Source of the DNA: Desulfobacterales bacterium
Lineage (GTDB): Bacteria; Desulfobacterota; DSM-4660; Desulfatiglandales; Desulfatiglandaceae
Assembly (NCBI GenBank): GCA_022013615.1
Contig: JAKLQB010000013.1
Location: 1-8,213, forward strand
Reading direction: 5' to 3'
DNA length: 8,213 nt
Made by a program: the position numbers and the translations under genes. How positions within the stretch are numbered: position 1 is the first letter of the stretch; each line of letters begins with the position of its first letter. The notes below the pieces were generated by a model that ran no database searches, was not told the origin of the DNA, and saw only the letters and a program-made list of their open reading frames with translations. Below are positions 1 to 6,446 of the stretch, piece after piece.

Positions 1-1891
1 CGGAATCCAGGTGTATATCATTTGGCACAAAGTCCTCATCTTTGACAGTTTGCTCGATAACAGGGTGTCGGCCATCTACAATGTCTATGTCAGCACTCTC
101 ATTTATTTCCGGACAGGTATAATTGTTCATTTCGGCAGTCTCGGCCAACCCTGCTATTACATCAATTTCCGCAATAAACTCAGCCGTTTCTTTGATACGC
201 TGGTTCTCAAGCGCCACCTTTTTGCGTATCCGGTCAAAAATCTCGAATTCTAACACGACCCGCTTCTCTTCTGCGCCCAGCACCTGCTCTTCCATGGTCT
301 TTAAGGATTCGGTGATATAGCGCTCACCATTAACAAGCGTCTGTTTTCTGACATAATCAGGAGGTACAAGATGCAAATTGGCCTTGGTTATTTCGATATA
401 ATATCCAAAAACCCTGTTAAATCCAACCTTCAGGCGCGATATGCCGGTCCTTTCCTGCTCAGAGGCAGCAAAATCTGCAATCCAACTTTTTCCGTCCCGG
501 CTCAAAGAGATCAATTTGTCCAACTCAACATCATATCCCTCTTTGATAATACCGCCCTCTTTGACCAAGACCGGCGGGTCTTCATGGATTGCCTCATCTA
601 TTAAGCGCGCGATATCTTGAAGGGTGTCTAATCTGGTGGCGATTTCTGACAGGAGCGTGCTTGTTGAGTTTCCCAACATTTCCTTGATGAAAGGGAGCCT
701 TAAAATGGAGATTTTGAGGGCCAAAAGGTCTCTGGCGTTGGCCCTACCCAGCGCAATGCGACCGTTTAGGCGCTCCAGATCATAGATCTCCTTGAGCTCC
801 CCTCTAAGCTCCTCCCTCAGCACGGGGTCTTCCTTTAACCAGGCTACACCAGCAAGTCTACCTCTGATTTTTTCAAGATCAACGAGGGGATACACCATCC
901 ATTTTTTTAAGAACCGACCTCCCATGGGGGTTAATGTTTTATCCAGAATTTGACATAACGATCCTTTCTCGGATTGCCTCCGCATGGTCTTAAGGAGCTC
1001 CAGGTGATCGCAGGTGGACTCATCCAGAAACATAAAATCGCCAAGGCGATAAGTTATGATCTCTTTGATATGCTCAGGATTTTGTTTCTGTGTATCCTGA
1101 AGATAGCGAATAAGGGCTCCAGCAGAAATGATTCCCTGTGGCATGTCTTGAAGTCCAAATCCCGATAGAGAACTCACGCCAAACTGTTCTTTCAGGAGGG
1201 CTTTCGCCCTCTGTGGATCAAAGGCATCCTTCTTTACTATTTCCACACGGTAATTAGACAGATCCTTTCTGCCGGACAAACGCTCATTTTCAACGATCAG
1301 GACTTCAGCCGGATCAATTCTTCCTAATTCATTAATCAGCTCATTCCACGAGCGAACTTCCGTGACTCGAAACTCGCCGGTCGATAAATCCATATGGGCC
1401 AACCCGTACATTTCATCCCTGCCAACCTGGCGTTGCCCGCCCTGCAATCCCCTGGCCTGTTCATTGCGGACAGATGAAGCACTGCGCATAGGGCCGCCCG
1501 ATATTGCTGCCATATAAAGGTTCCTTTTATCTTCAACCTCCTGTTCATCCGTAATAGAACCAGGAGTAACTACCCTTATCACCTCCCTCCTTACAACACC
1601 CTTGCTTGATTTTGGGTCTTCGGTCTGCTCACAGATGGCAACCTTCCACCCGCCACTTACGAGCTTCATGAGATAAGATTTACGGGCATGATGGGGTATG
1701 CCGCACATGGGGACCTTAGCCCCGTTGAAGGTTCCCCGAGAAGTCAGGGTAATGCCTAGAATTTTTGATGCAGTCCGGGCATCATCAAAAAACATCTCAT
1801 AGAAGTCACCCATGCGGAAAAACAAAATTGTATCAGGATATTCGCCCTTGATGCCCAGATATTGTCTGAGCATGGGCGTCAACTGGTTCAT
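1..1891 (-). CDS. mutS: DNA mismatch repair protein MutS (3' end beyond window)
   Basis: MutS recognises mismatches and small loops in DNA and recruits MutL. I translated most of this frame codon by codon and met no stop; it starts at ATG 1891 and leaves the left edge after about 630 codons, roughly three quarters of a usual MutS of 850-900 residues. The mismatch-reading motif GDFYE is at residues 28-32, so F30 and E32 match the Phe and Glu that contact the mismatch in E. coli. Also visible are the connector domain (LDLSTGEF-like MDLSTGEF near 168-174), the lever/core motif TPMGGRFLKKW and the clamp-side motif FNRVFGYYIEITK. The last residues (DGRHPVIEQ, then DFVPND) normally come just before the Walker A GPNMGGKS, so the ATPase domain is outside the window. 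An unusual insertion of about 20-25 residues lies at 131-160. GAGG sits 6 nt before the ATG, and only one base separates the gene from lapB, so it is translated as part of that operon. Confidence 0.96.
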   Translation of the reverse strand, partial: MNQLTPMLRQYLGIKGEYPDTILFFRMGDFYEMFFDDARTASKILGITLTSRGTFNGAKVPMCGIPHHARKSYLMKLVSGGWKVAICEQTEDPKSSKGVVRREVIRVVTPGSITDEQEVEDKRNLYMAAISGGPMRSASSVRNEQARGLQGGQRQVGRDEMYGLAHMDLSTGEFRVTEVRSWNELINELGRIDPAEVLIVENERLSGRKDLSNYRVEIVKKDAFDPQRAKALLKEQFGVSSLSGFGLQDMPQGIISAGALIRYLQDTQKQNPEHIKEIITYRLGDFMFLDESTCDHLELLKTMRRQSEKGSLCQILDKTLTPMGGRFLKKWMVYPLVDLEKIRGRLAGVAWLKEDPVLREELRGELKEIYDLERLNGRIALGRANARDLLALKISILRLPFIKEMLGNSTSTLLSEIATRLDTLQDIARLIDEAIHEDPPVLVKEGGIIKEGYDVELDKLISLSRDGKSWIADFAASEQERTGISRLKVGFNRVFGYYIEITKANLHLVPPDYVRKQTLVNGERYITESLKTMEEQVLGAEEKRVVLEFEIFDRIRKKVALENQRIKETAEFIAEIDVIAGLAETAEMNNYTCPEINESADIDIVDGRHPVIEQTVKDEDFVPNDIHLDS

Positions 1892-1892
1892 A

Positions 1893-3164
1893 TTACGCCT
1901 CGTCAATACCCTGGGGCAATTGTGGCAGTGTGTTTTTGGGTTGAGCAGCAGGAGTTGATCGCGCTCTCGGTTGGTCTATCAATTGAATGGAGTCCCAGGT
2001 TTTGCACTGTGGGCATTGCCACTGAAGCTCACTGGGCATAAAACCGCATTCTGTGCATTGAAACCTCAGGTAGGCCACGTTTAGCTGTTCGATAAGTTCC
2101 CTGTAATCAGTGAGGGCGTCTTTTTCCCTGTCGTCAGCAAGGAGTATCTCCCCTCTAAACTTCCTGGCCTCCCAAAAGGAAGGCGCCAATTCCAGAGCAA
2201 TGCGTATCTGGTCAAGGGCATCATCAATGTCGTTTTCATTGTAGAGATAACGGGCCAGGGCCAGGTGTGTGAAGGCATCGGCATTTGACTGCGCACATTC
2301 CTTCAAGAAGTCCCCGATGGGCTTCAGGTCCTTCATCTTTGTATAGGCTCCTTCAAGACGACGATAGGGAAGAAATGAAAATTGGGGTGCTGCCTCTACG
2401 GCTTTTTCCCAGGTTGAAATTCCCTTTTTATAGTCCTTTTTTTTGAAATAGAGGTCTCCGAGATGGAGGTAGGCATCAACACATTCTCTCTGGGTTGATA
2501 CGGCTTTATTGAAAAGGGATTTTGCACTGTTAAGTTCCCCTTTCTCTTGAGCAACCTTTCCCATCTCGACAAGGTGATGGGCAAGAATATGACGATGATC
2601 ACCCTTGGTTATCCCAGCGAGCTTTTGGCGTGTCCTGTATGCATTGTCCCAATCTTTTAGTTCTTCGTAAATTCTTTCAATGTTTTCGAGAGCCTTTGCA
2701 TCGGAAGGGGTCTTTTGGGTCACTTTCAAAAAAGTTTTTAGAGCACGGTTTAAAAATCCCGCCTTCCGATAATCCACGCCTAAGTCGAAAAGGGCCCTGA
2801 GTTTTATTTGATCGTCAATATTAGGTCTCAAAATGATGTTCTGGCGAATACGTATTGCTCTATCAATATCTCCCTTTGAGCGGTACAAGTTGCCTAACGC
2901 CACATAGGTCTCTATTGTATCAGAATTGACTTGAACCGACTTGGTGAATTCCTCGATCGCCTGGTCGTGGTCATTGGAGAGCATGTACTGGACCCCCTTG
3001 AAGAAGGCCTTATCTCCCTTACTCGTCATTGATTCATCCTTAATGTCTTTGGCTCGATGTATCCATCTGCCGGCAATCAAGCCAATTCCAAAGGCAATAA
3101 CGGTCCCCAATAATAACCTTTGGTTGGCCGGATCAAGGGACCATTGCCATATCGTATGCCACAT
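1893..3164 (-). CDS. lapB: LapB (YciM)-type TPR and rubredoxin-like protein
   Basis: LapB is an inner-membrane-anchored cytoplasmic protein that in E. coli works with FtsH to control LpxC degradation, and so lipopolysaccharide synthesis. The 423-residue protein has a single N-terminal membrane helix at about 17-33, followed by basic residues (RWIHRAK) that place the rest in the cytoplasm. Tandem TPR units follow from about 50 to 355 (for example around 52-80, 86-113, 227-260 and 296-329). The C-terminal metal-binding knuckle has C370, C373, C384 and C387 in the order CTECG ... CPQC, as in the LapB family. It is about 30 residues longer than E. coli LapB because of a Pro/Gln-rich tail after the knuckle. 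AAGGAGA at 3171-3177 supports the ATG start. Lying directly downstream of lapA supports the assignment. Regulation of LpxC here is inferred from the family, not seen. Confidence 0.93.
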   Translation of the reverse strand: MWHTIWQWSLDPANQRLLLGTVIAFGIGLIAGRWIHRAKDIKDESMTSKGDKAFFKGVQYMLSNDHDQAIEEFTKSVQVNSDTIETYVALGNLYRSKGDIDRAIRIRQNIILRPNIDDQIKLRALFDLGVDYRKAGFLNRALKTFLKVTQKTPSDAKALENIERIYEELKDWDNAYRTRQKLAGITKGDHRHILAHHLVEMGKVAQEKGELNSAKSLFNKAVSTQRECVDAYLHLGDLYFKKKDYKKGISTWEKAVEAAPQFSFLPYRRLEGAYTKMKDLKPIGDFLKECAQSNADAFTHLALARYLYNENDIDDALDQIRIALELAPSFWEARKFRGEILLADDREKDALTDYRELIEQLNVAYLRFQCTECGFMPSELQWQCPQCKTWDSIQLIDQPRARSTPAAQPKNTLPQLPQGIDEA

Positions 3165-3210
3165 GATTCATCTCCTTCAACTATAACGCTGTAAAACCAT
3201 ACAGGGCTTT

Positions 3211-3558
3211 TCATTCTTCCTCAGTGGTCTGATCTGAGATTATGTCGCCGGTGGTCACGGGGAGATTTCTAAGAGAATTCAGCTCATTATCCTTATCCTG
3301 GGCTTCTTTCATGAGGGATTTGATCTGTTTTTTGAGACCAAACCGTTCTCTAATACCGTAAATCCATGCAGAAAAAAGACCAATAAGAAAAGTAATAATA
3401 GCAACAAGAGACAGGGGCATCCCCGACGTTTGGTACTCGAAAAGATAGAAGTTTGATTTAAACGAAACAGGGCTTACCAGGGTTTCATAGTTTTGAACTG
3501 CCACAATAAAGGCAAGCATTAGCAACAAAATACCTGATATCCATTTCAGATGATTCAT
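3211..3558 (-). CDS. lapA: LapA-domain (DUF1049) inner-membrane protein
   Basis: LapA is a small inner-membrane protein that acts with LapB in lipopolysaccharide assembly in E. coli. The 115-residue product shows the family layout: a first membrane helix at about 5-22, a short connecting segment with aromatic residues, a second helix at about 48-68, then a charged, probably coiled-coil cytoplasmic segment at about 71-97 and an acidic end (TTEEE). The start ATG overlaps the stop codon of the upstream HIT gene as ATGA (3555-3558), a sign of translational coupling, and GGAGGTGG lies just before it. The stop is 46 nt before the lapB start. Sequence conservation in this family is low, so the call rests on the topology, the length and the adjacent lapB. 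Confidence 0.87.
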   Translation of the reverse strand: MNHLKWISGILLLMLAFIVAVQNYETLVSPVSFKSNFYLFEYQTSGMPLSLVAIITFLIGLFSAWIYGIRERFGLKKQIKSLMKEAQDKDNELNSLRNLPVTTGDIISDQTTEEE

Positions 3559-4064
3559 TCGCCACCTCCAGAAAACTGTTTGAATTTCCTAAAATGAGGC
3601 AGGAGTTTCCCATAGGTCTCCGCGATGTGCTCGGGAATCACTCTCACCTCCCCCAAAACGCTCATGTAATTTGTATCGCCATTCCAACGGGGCACAATGT
3701 GAAAGTGTAAATGCGCCTCCACACCAGCTCCGGCAACAGTACCGAGGTTTAATCCCACGTTAAAACCTTCAGGGCTCATTACCTTCTTTAACACCTCAAT
3801 GGACCTGCGAACCATAAGCAGCAGGTCAAGCGTTTCCTTCTCTGTAAGGGATTCCAGATCAGGAACATGGCGCACTGGTGCCACCAGGAGGTGTCCATTA
3901 ATATATGGGAAGCGATTCATTATAACTAAGGTAAGTGATCCTACATATAGGACTAACCGCGCCTGATCATGGCTTCGATTGTCTCCTGGACAGAAAATAC
4001 ATTCTCCCTCTTCCTTGTCGGACAAGATGTATTCCATTCTCCACGGTGCCCAAAGTACCTTCAT
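3555..4064 (-). CDS. HIT-family nucleotide hydrolase/phosphorylase (Ap4A phosphorylase-like)
   Basis: HIT proteins split phosphoanhydride bonds of nucleotides such as Ap4A or AMP conjugates through a nucleotidyl-histidine intermediate. The histidine triad is HLHFHIVPRW with H118, H120 and H122; by family analogy the central H120 is the nucleophile. The N-terminal LWAPWRMEYI and the paired cysteines C22 and C25 (CIFC, probably half of a zinc site) are typical of the longer HIT subgroup that includes mycobacterial Ap4A phosphorylase Rv2613c. So are FNVGLNLG (101-108) and the tail after the triad. The length of 169 residues fits that subgroup. Whether this enzyme acts by phosphorolysis or hydrolysis cannot be told from the sequence. 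The start lies 3 nt after the metallophosphoesterase stop and the stop overlaps lapA, so the gene is embedded in the operon. A GGATGG-like Shine-Dalgarno lies within the end of the upstream gene. Confidence 0.92.
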   Translation of the reverse strand: MKVLWAPWRMEYILSDKEEGECIFCPGDNRSHDQARLVLYVGSLTLVIMNRFPYINGHLLVAPVRHVPDLESLTEKETLDLLLMVRRSIEVLKKVMSPEGFNVGLNLGTVAGAGVEAHLHFHIVPRWNGDTNYMSVLGEVRVIPEHIAETYGKLLPHFRKFKQFSGGGE

Positions 4065-4067
4065 CGC

Positions 4068-4571
4068 TTAACCATCCAATGTGATAATTTTGCCACGAAT
4101 CGTACGATCAAGCTCCAAAACCCCTATGCTGTGTATGCCTGAAGAACTATAACCGGTCGCAGTCCCCGGGTTAAATAAAAGCACGTCATCCCTTAAATGA
4201 TTTGCTGTGTGGTGCGAATGACCATACACAATAACATCCACGTTCTGAAACTCCGCCCAAATGCGATCCTCAAGGCCCCCAGAAGCCCCCCATCCGTGGA
4301 TAAGACCTATGCGATAAGGGCCTAATTCTATCACACTTTTAGCTGCAAGCCGTTTCTGAACTTCAGTGGGATCCATGTTTCCATAAACGCCTTTAAAATT
4401 TTTTTGGCTCAAGAAATCGACAATCTCGGTTGAAACAACGTCTCCGGCATGCAAAATGAGGTCTTTATCAGACAGATATCTGTCATAGATCTCCCTGAAC
4501 CATTTAGTCATCCCCCGGAGGTGTGTATCCGAAAGGACTCCAATCTTCATTTGCATACCGTATTTGGCCAT
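4068..4571 (-). CDS. YfcE/MJ0936-type metallophosphoesterase
   Basis: This is a small calcineurin-like phosphodiesterase with a two-metal active site. Family motifs occur in order: SDTH (D15, H17), HAGD (41-44), GNMD (64-67), IHGW (H92) and GHSH (117-120), followed by the NPG turn at 134-136. At up to 167 residues it is the compact single-domain form, like YfcE and MJ0936, which hydrolyse phosphodiesters in vitro; the natural substrate of this group is not established. The start is uncertain. ATG at 4571, 4556 and 4550 are all in frame (MAKYGMQMKIG), none has a convincing Shine-Dalgarno, and the domain begins right after the third Met. The longest form begins inside a short tandem repeat, which makes 4556 or 4550 attractive alternatives. 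It is the first gene of the minus-strand operon that ends in mutS. Confidence 0.9.
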   Translation of the reverse strand: MAKYGMQMKIGVLSDTHLRGMTKWFREIYDRYLSDKDLILHAGDVVSTEIVDFLSQKNFKGVYGNMDPTEVQKRLAAKSVIELGPYRIGLIHGWGASGGLEDRIWAEFQNVDVIVYGHSHHTANHLRDDVLLFNPGTATGYSSSGIHSIGVLELDRTIRGKIITLDG

Positions 4572-4616
4572 AAGTGATCTAAAGTGACTAAAGTGAACTA
4601 AAGTGACTAAAGTTCA
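4571..4616. repeat. short tandem repeat, five units of 9-10 bp
   Basis: On the plus strand five imperfect copies of TAAAGTGAC follow one another: TAAGTGATC, TAAAGTGAC, TAAAGTGAAC, TAAAGTGAC and TAAAGTTCA. On the transcribed strand of the metallophosphoesterase gene they read as repeated CACTTTAGT. The array covers the expected Shine-Dalgarno position and touches the first ATG. It may be a simple-sequence array or one copy of a dispersed repeat. Confidence 0.85.
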
Positions 4617-4698
4617 AGGTAATATTTAACCTTTCCAAAGGCCAACAAAAACAAGCCATCTCCTCTGGGGTTGGTAACTTGACTCAAAACAGGATAGG

Positions 4699-4726
4699 AG
4701 TATATCAATATCATCAAAAAAGACAA
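4699..4726 (-). promoter_or_regulatory. candidate sigma70-type promoter for the minus-strand operon
   Basis: On the minus strand TTGTCT (4721-4726) and TATACT (4699-4704) are separated by 16 bp, matching 4 of 6 and 5 of 6 consensus bases. Transcription would begin near 4692, giving a leader of about 120-140 nt that contains the tandem repeat. It is found by eye only. Confidence 0.4.
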
Positions 4727-4773
4727 GGCATAATCTGGACGACTTTTCAGCAATTCAAATTTTAGCCTTTAGA

Positions 4774-4789
4774 CCCTGCTGATGCAGGG
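4774..4789. repeat. 6-bp palindrome with 4-base centre
   Basis: CCCTGC-TGAT-GCAGGG is a perfect inverted repeat between the two divergent promoters. No T-run follows on either strand, so it is a poor terminator. It could be a protein-binding site or a chance hairpin. Confidence 0.4.
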
Positions 4790-4850
4790 CTGTGGGGACT
4801 CTGACCGCGTGAAAACCATAATGATAATTGTTAGAGACTTTTAAAATCAT

Positions 4851-4877
4851 TTGACTATCAGGGTTTTTTTCTGTAAT
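4851..4877 (+). promoter_or_regulatory. candidate promoter for the FmdB-type gene
   Basis: TTGACT (4851-4856) and TGTAAT (4872-4877) each match 5 of 6 consensus bases, but the 15-bp spacer is short. A T-run lies between them. The predicted start site, near 4884, leaves a leader of about 30 nt with GAGG at 4903-4906, 7 nt before the ATG. Confidence 0.4.
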
Positions 4878-4913
4878 AGAATGCCCGGAACATTTATCTT
4901 ATGAGGTGAGGAA

Positions 4914-5402
4914 ATGCCAGTCTATGAATTCTATTGCTCTAATTGCAACATGATTTTCAACTTTCTTTCCAAGTCAGTGAATACTGAAAAAAGACCATCG
5001 TGTCCAAAATGCCAGAAGACCAGACTGGAAAGGCGCATGTCTGTTTTTGCAACGCCTCAAAAGCGAGATGAAGAAGGTGATATGCCACTCCCCGACCTTG
5101 ACGAGGGCAAAATGGAAAAGGCAATGAACCTCCTTGCGAGAGAAGCGGAACACATAAATGAGGATGACCCCAGGCAGGCTGCAAACCTGATGCGCAAACT
5201 AACAAATATGACTGGCCTTAACTTAGGTCCTGGAATGGAGGAAGCCTTAACCAGAATGGAAGCGGGAGAGGATCCTGAAAAGATCGAAGCGGAAATGGGT
5301 GATATCCTTGAAGGGGAAGAGCCATTTGGTATCAAAGAAAAACTGTCAAGGCTCTCCAAAACGCGCCCTCCCAAGGTGGACGACAAGCTTTATGAACTTT
5401 GA
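4914..5402 (+). CDS. FmdB-family zinc-ribbon protein with long acidic C-terminal region
   Basis: The N-terminus, MPVYEFYCSNC, and the cysteine pairs C8/C11 and C30/C33 (CPKC) make a typical FmdB zinc ribbon of about 45 residues. FmdB was named as a putative regulatory protein of the formamidase operon in a methylotroph, and the function of most homologues is unknown. Many family members are only 70-110 residues long. This one has 162, adding a hydrophilic, acid-rich region from about 50 on that looks helical and includes repeated Glu/Met/Asp segments (AGEDPEKIEAEMGD). The whole protein is probably cytoplasmic, with no signal peptide or membrane helix. GAGG with 7-nt spacing supports the start. 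It stands alone on the plus strand and converges with the UPF0280 gene 15 nt downstream. Confidence 0.86.
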   Translation: MPVYEFYCSNCNMIFNFLSKSVNTEKRPSCPKCQKTRLERRMSVFATPQKRDEEGDMPLPDLDEGKMEKAMNLLAREAEHINEDDPRQAANLMRKLTNMTGLNLGPGMEEALTRMEAGEDPEKIEAEMGDILEGEEPFGIKEKLSRLSKTRPPKVDDKLYEL

Positions 5403-5417
5403 TTATGTATTTGATCT

Positions 5418-6161
5418 TCATAGTCCGATCAGCTCGATGTCTCCCCAGCTCGCCATTCTGTCCTCGACAATAACTACACCTCCCAGGATTTCTTCCATAT
5501 CACGTATCCTGTCAATGGCCTTTTCTATATCCCTTTTTCCCTTTATCTGATTCCCGAGGGCAGTCGCAGCCCCATCAGCCATGGCTGCTGAAGGTGAAAG
5601 GATGCAAACAACGTCTGCGACACCCATACTCAGGGAATGGCCTACCGTTGCCGACGAGGAGCAGATACCTAAAGGCATTTTTTTTACAGGAATCAACAGG
5701 CCGAAGCGTTCGCTCAACGGGGAGGCCCCGGCGAAAATTGCGACAGTCACCGGCCGATTCGCTTTAAGGCAGATATCCCCACCATTCTCGACAATTACCT
5801 GAGATGAGAGCCTGAGAAGGCCTGCACACACATACTGAGCAATGGCTCCTGCCACAGATGCCATGGGGCCAACACCTATTTTTTTTGTTGCCTCAATCAT
5901 CTCTCTCACCAACAGAGGAGCGTAAAGGTCTTCGGGCCACGCCGATAAGGTAGTTGCGAACTCTGGGTGTAAGCTGATATATGTTTCAAGCTGATGTCTG
6001 CAATCGAATACCAGATCTGTGGCCTCTTTCTTTAGATTTGTGCCGGCGCTGATCCATAAGTCGGTTTCTTTGACTGCAACATGGAAGGAAATTAGATTCC
6101 TGGCCAGCACCCTCTTTCTATATGTACGCATCCTGTATTGTGACACTTTGAACCCTTTCAC
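5418..6161 (-). CDS. UPF0280 (DUF375/COG2122) ApbE-superfamily-like protein
   Basis: UPF0280 proteins are distantly related to ApbE, the FAD:protein FMN transferase, and are typical of methanogens and sulfate reducers; no activity is assigned to the group. Visible family segments are GVGPMASVAGAIAQ (96-109), ENGGDI (125-130), the Ser/Gly-rich CSSSATVGHSLS (167-178) and the region ADVVCILSPSAAMADGAATALGN (182-204), whose D196 and following residues sit where ApbE holds its metal and flavin. The length, about 240 residues, is usual. There is no lipoprotein signal, so unlike classical ApbE it is probably cytoplasmic. The GTG at 6161 has no Shine-Dalgarno. A second in-frame GTG at 6146, preceded by AAAGGG, is a good alternative, and conserved sequence begins only near residue 9. 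The usual neighbour in sulfate reducers, a homocysteine-biosynthesis (DUF39) gene, is not in this window. Confidence 0.88.
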   Translation of the reverse strand: MKGFKVSQYRMRTYRKRVLARNLISFHVAVKETDLWISAGTNLKKEATDLVFDCRHQLETYISLHPEFATTLSAWPEDLYAPLLVREMIEATKKIGVGPMASVAGAIAQYVCAGLLRLSSQVIVENGGDICLKANRPVTVAIFAGASPLSERFGLLIPVKKMPLGICSSSATVGHSLSMGVADVVCILSPSAAMADGAATALGNQIKGKRDIEKAIDRIRDMEEILGGVVIVEDRMASWGDIELIGL

Positions 6162-6172
6162 CGTTCAGAAGA

Positions 6173-6222
6173 TAGTGCCAAGTATAGTTTCCTTTATCTT
6201 AGAATCCCTCAATTTGGCACTA
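6173..6222. promoter_or_regulatory. perfect 9-bp inverted repeat, possible operator
   Basis: TAGTGCCAA (6173-6181) and TTGGCACTA (6214-6222) are exact reverse complements with centres 41 bp apart, close to four helical turns. A weak minus-strand promoter-like pair lies between and over the arms: TATACT at 6181-6186 and TTGAGG at 6207-6212, with a long 20-bp spacer. The placement just before the UPF0280 start suggests a regulator-binding or looping site. This is inference from spacing only. Confidence 0.45.
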
Positions 6223-6364
6223 ATAAATTCAGATAATGCCCAAAAAATTGACTCATTTTAAGAGTAGGCTGCGAGGCCTGTATTACAACATATAGTATAA
6301 GTATTTCCTACTGTCCACCATATCTATCTAATCATATAAATTTAGTTAAAATATAAAAATATAT

Positions 6365-6392
6365 TTGACAAATATAATCATATATGCATAAT
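6365..6392 (+). promoter_or_regulatory. strong-looking sigma70-type promoter for the PilZ-like gene
   Basis: A consensus TTGACA (6365-6370) is followed after 16 bp by CATAAT (6387-6392), 5 of 6 matches. The preceding 30 bp is almost pure A/T with A-tracts, like an UP element. The leader to the ATG at 6447 would be about 45-50 nt. Confidence 0.65.
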
Positions 6393-6446
6393 TATTTTTA
6401 CTTTGGCATAATCCGGTGAAAGCTATTTTTTTGGAGAGGGGTGCGC

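Larger units (their letters stand above)
4572..4913. other. divergent intergenic region
   Basis: This region separates the minus-strand lapAB-mutS operon from the plus-strand FmdB-type gene. It holds the tandem repeat, a candidate promoter in each direction and a 6-bp hairpin palindrome near its middle. No ORF of useful length or RNA gene is evident. A 23-codon minus-strand frame (4588-4659) was considered and rejected. Confidence 0.7.

Noticed and set aside
1336..1548. 70-codon minus-strand ORF within the mutS region
   Set aside because: It is an out-of-frame shadow of mutS; the mutS frame shows conserved family motifs across the same bases.
4588..4659. 23-codon minus-strand frame in the operon leader, a possible leader peptide
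   Set aside because: Its GAGGAG abuts the ATG with no spacing, the end of the frame is just translated repeat, and there is no attenuator-like hairpin after it.
6401..6420. TTTGGCATAATCCGG as a sigma54 promoter
   Set aside because: The GG is followed by no GC at the required 10-bp spacing, and a near-consensus sigma70 promoter lies just upstream.
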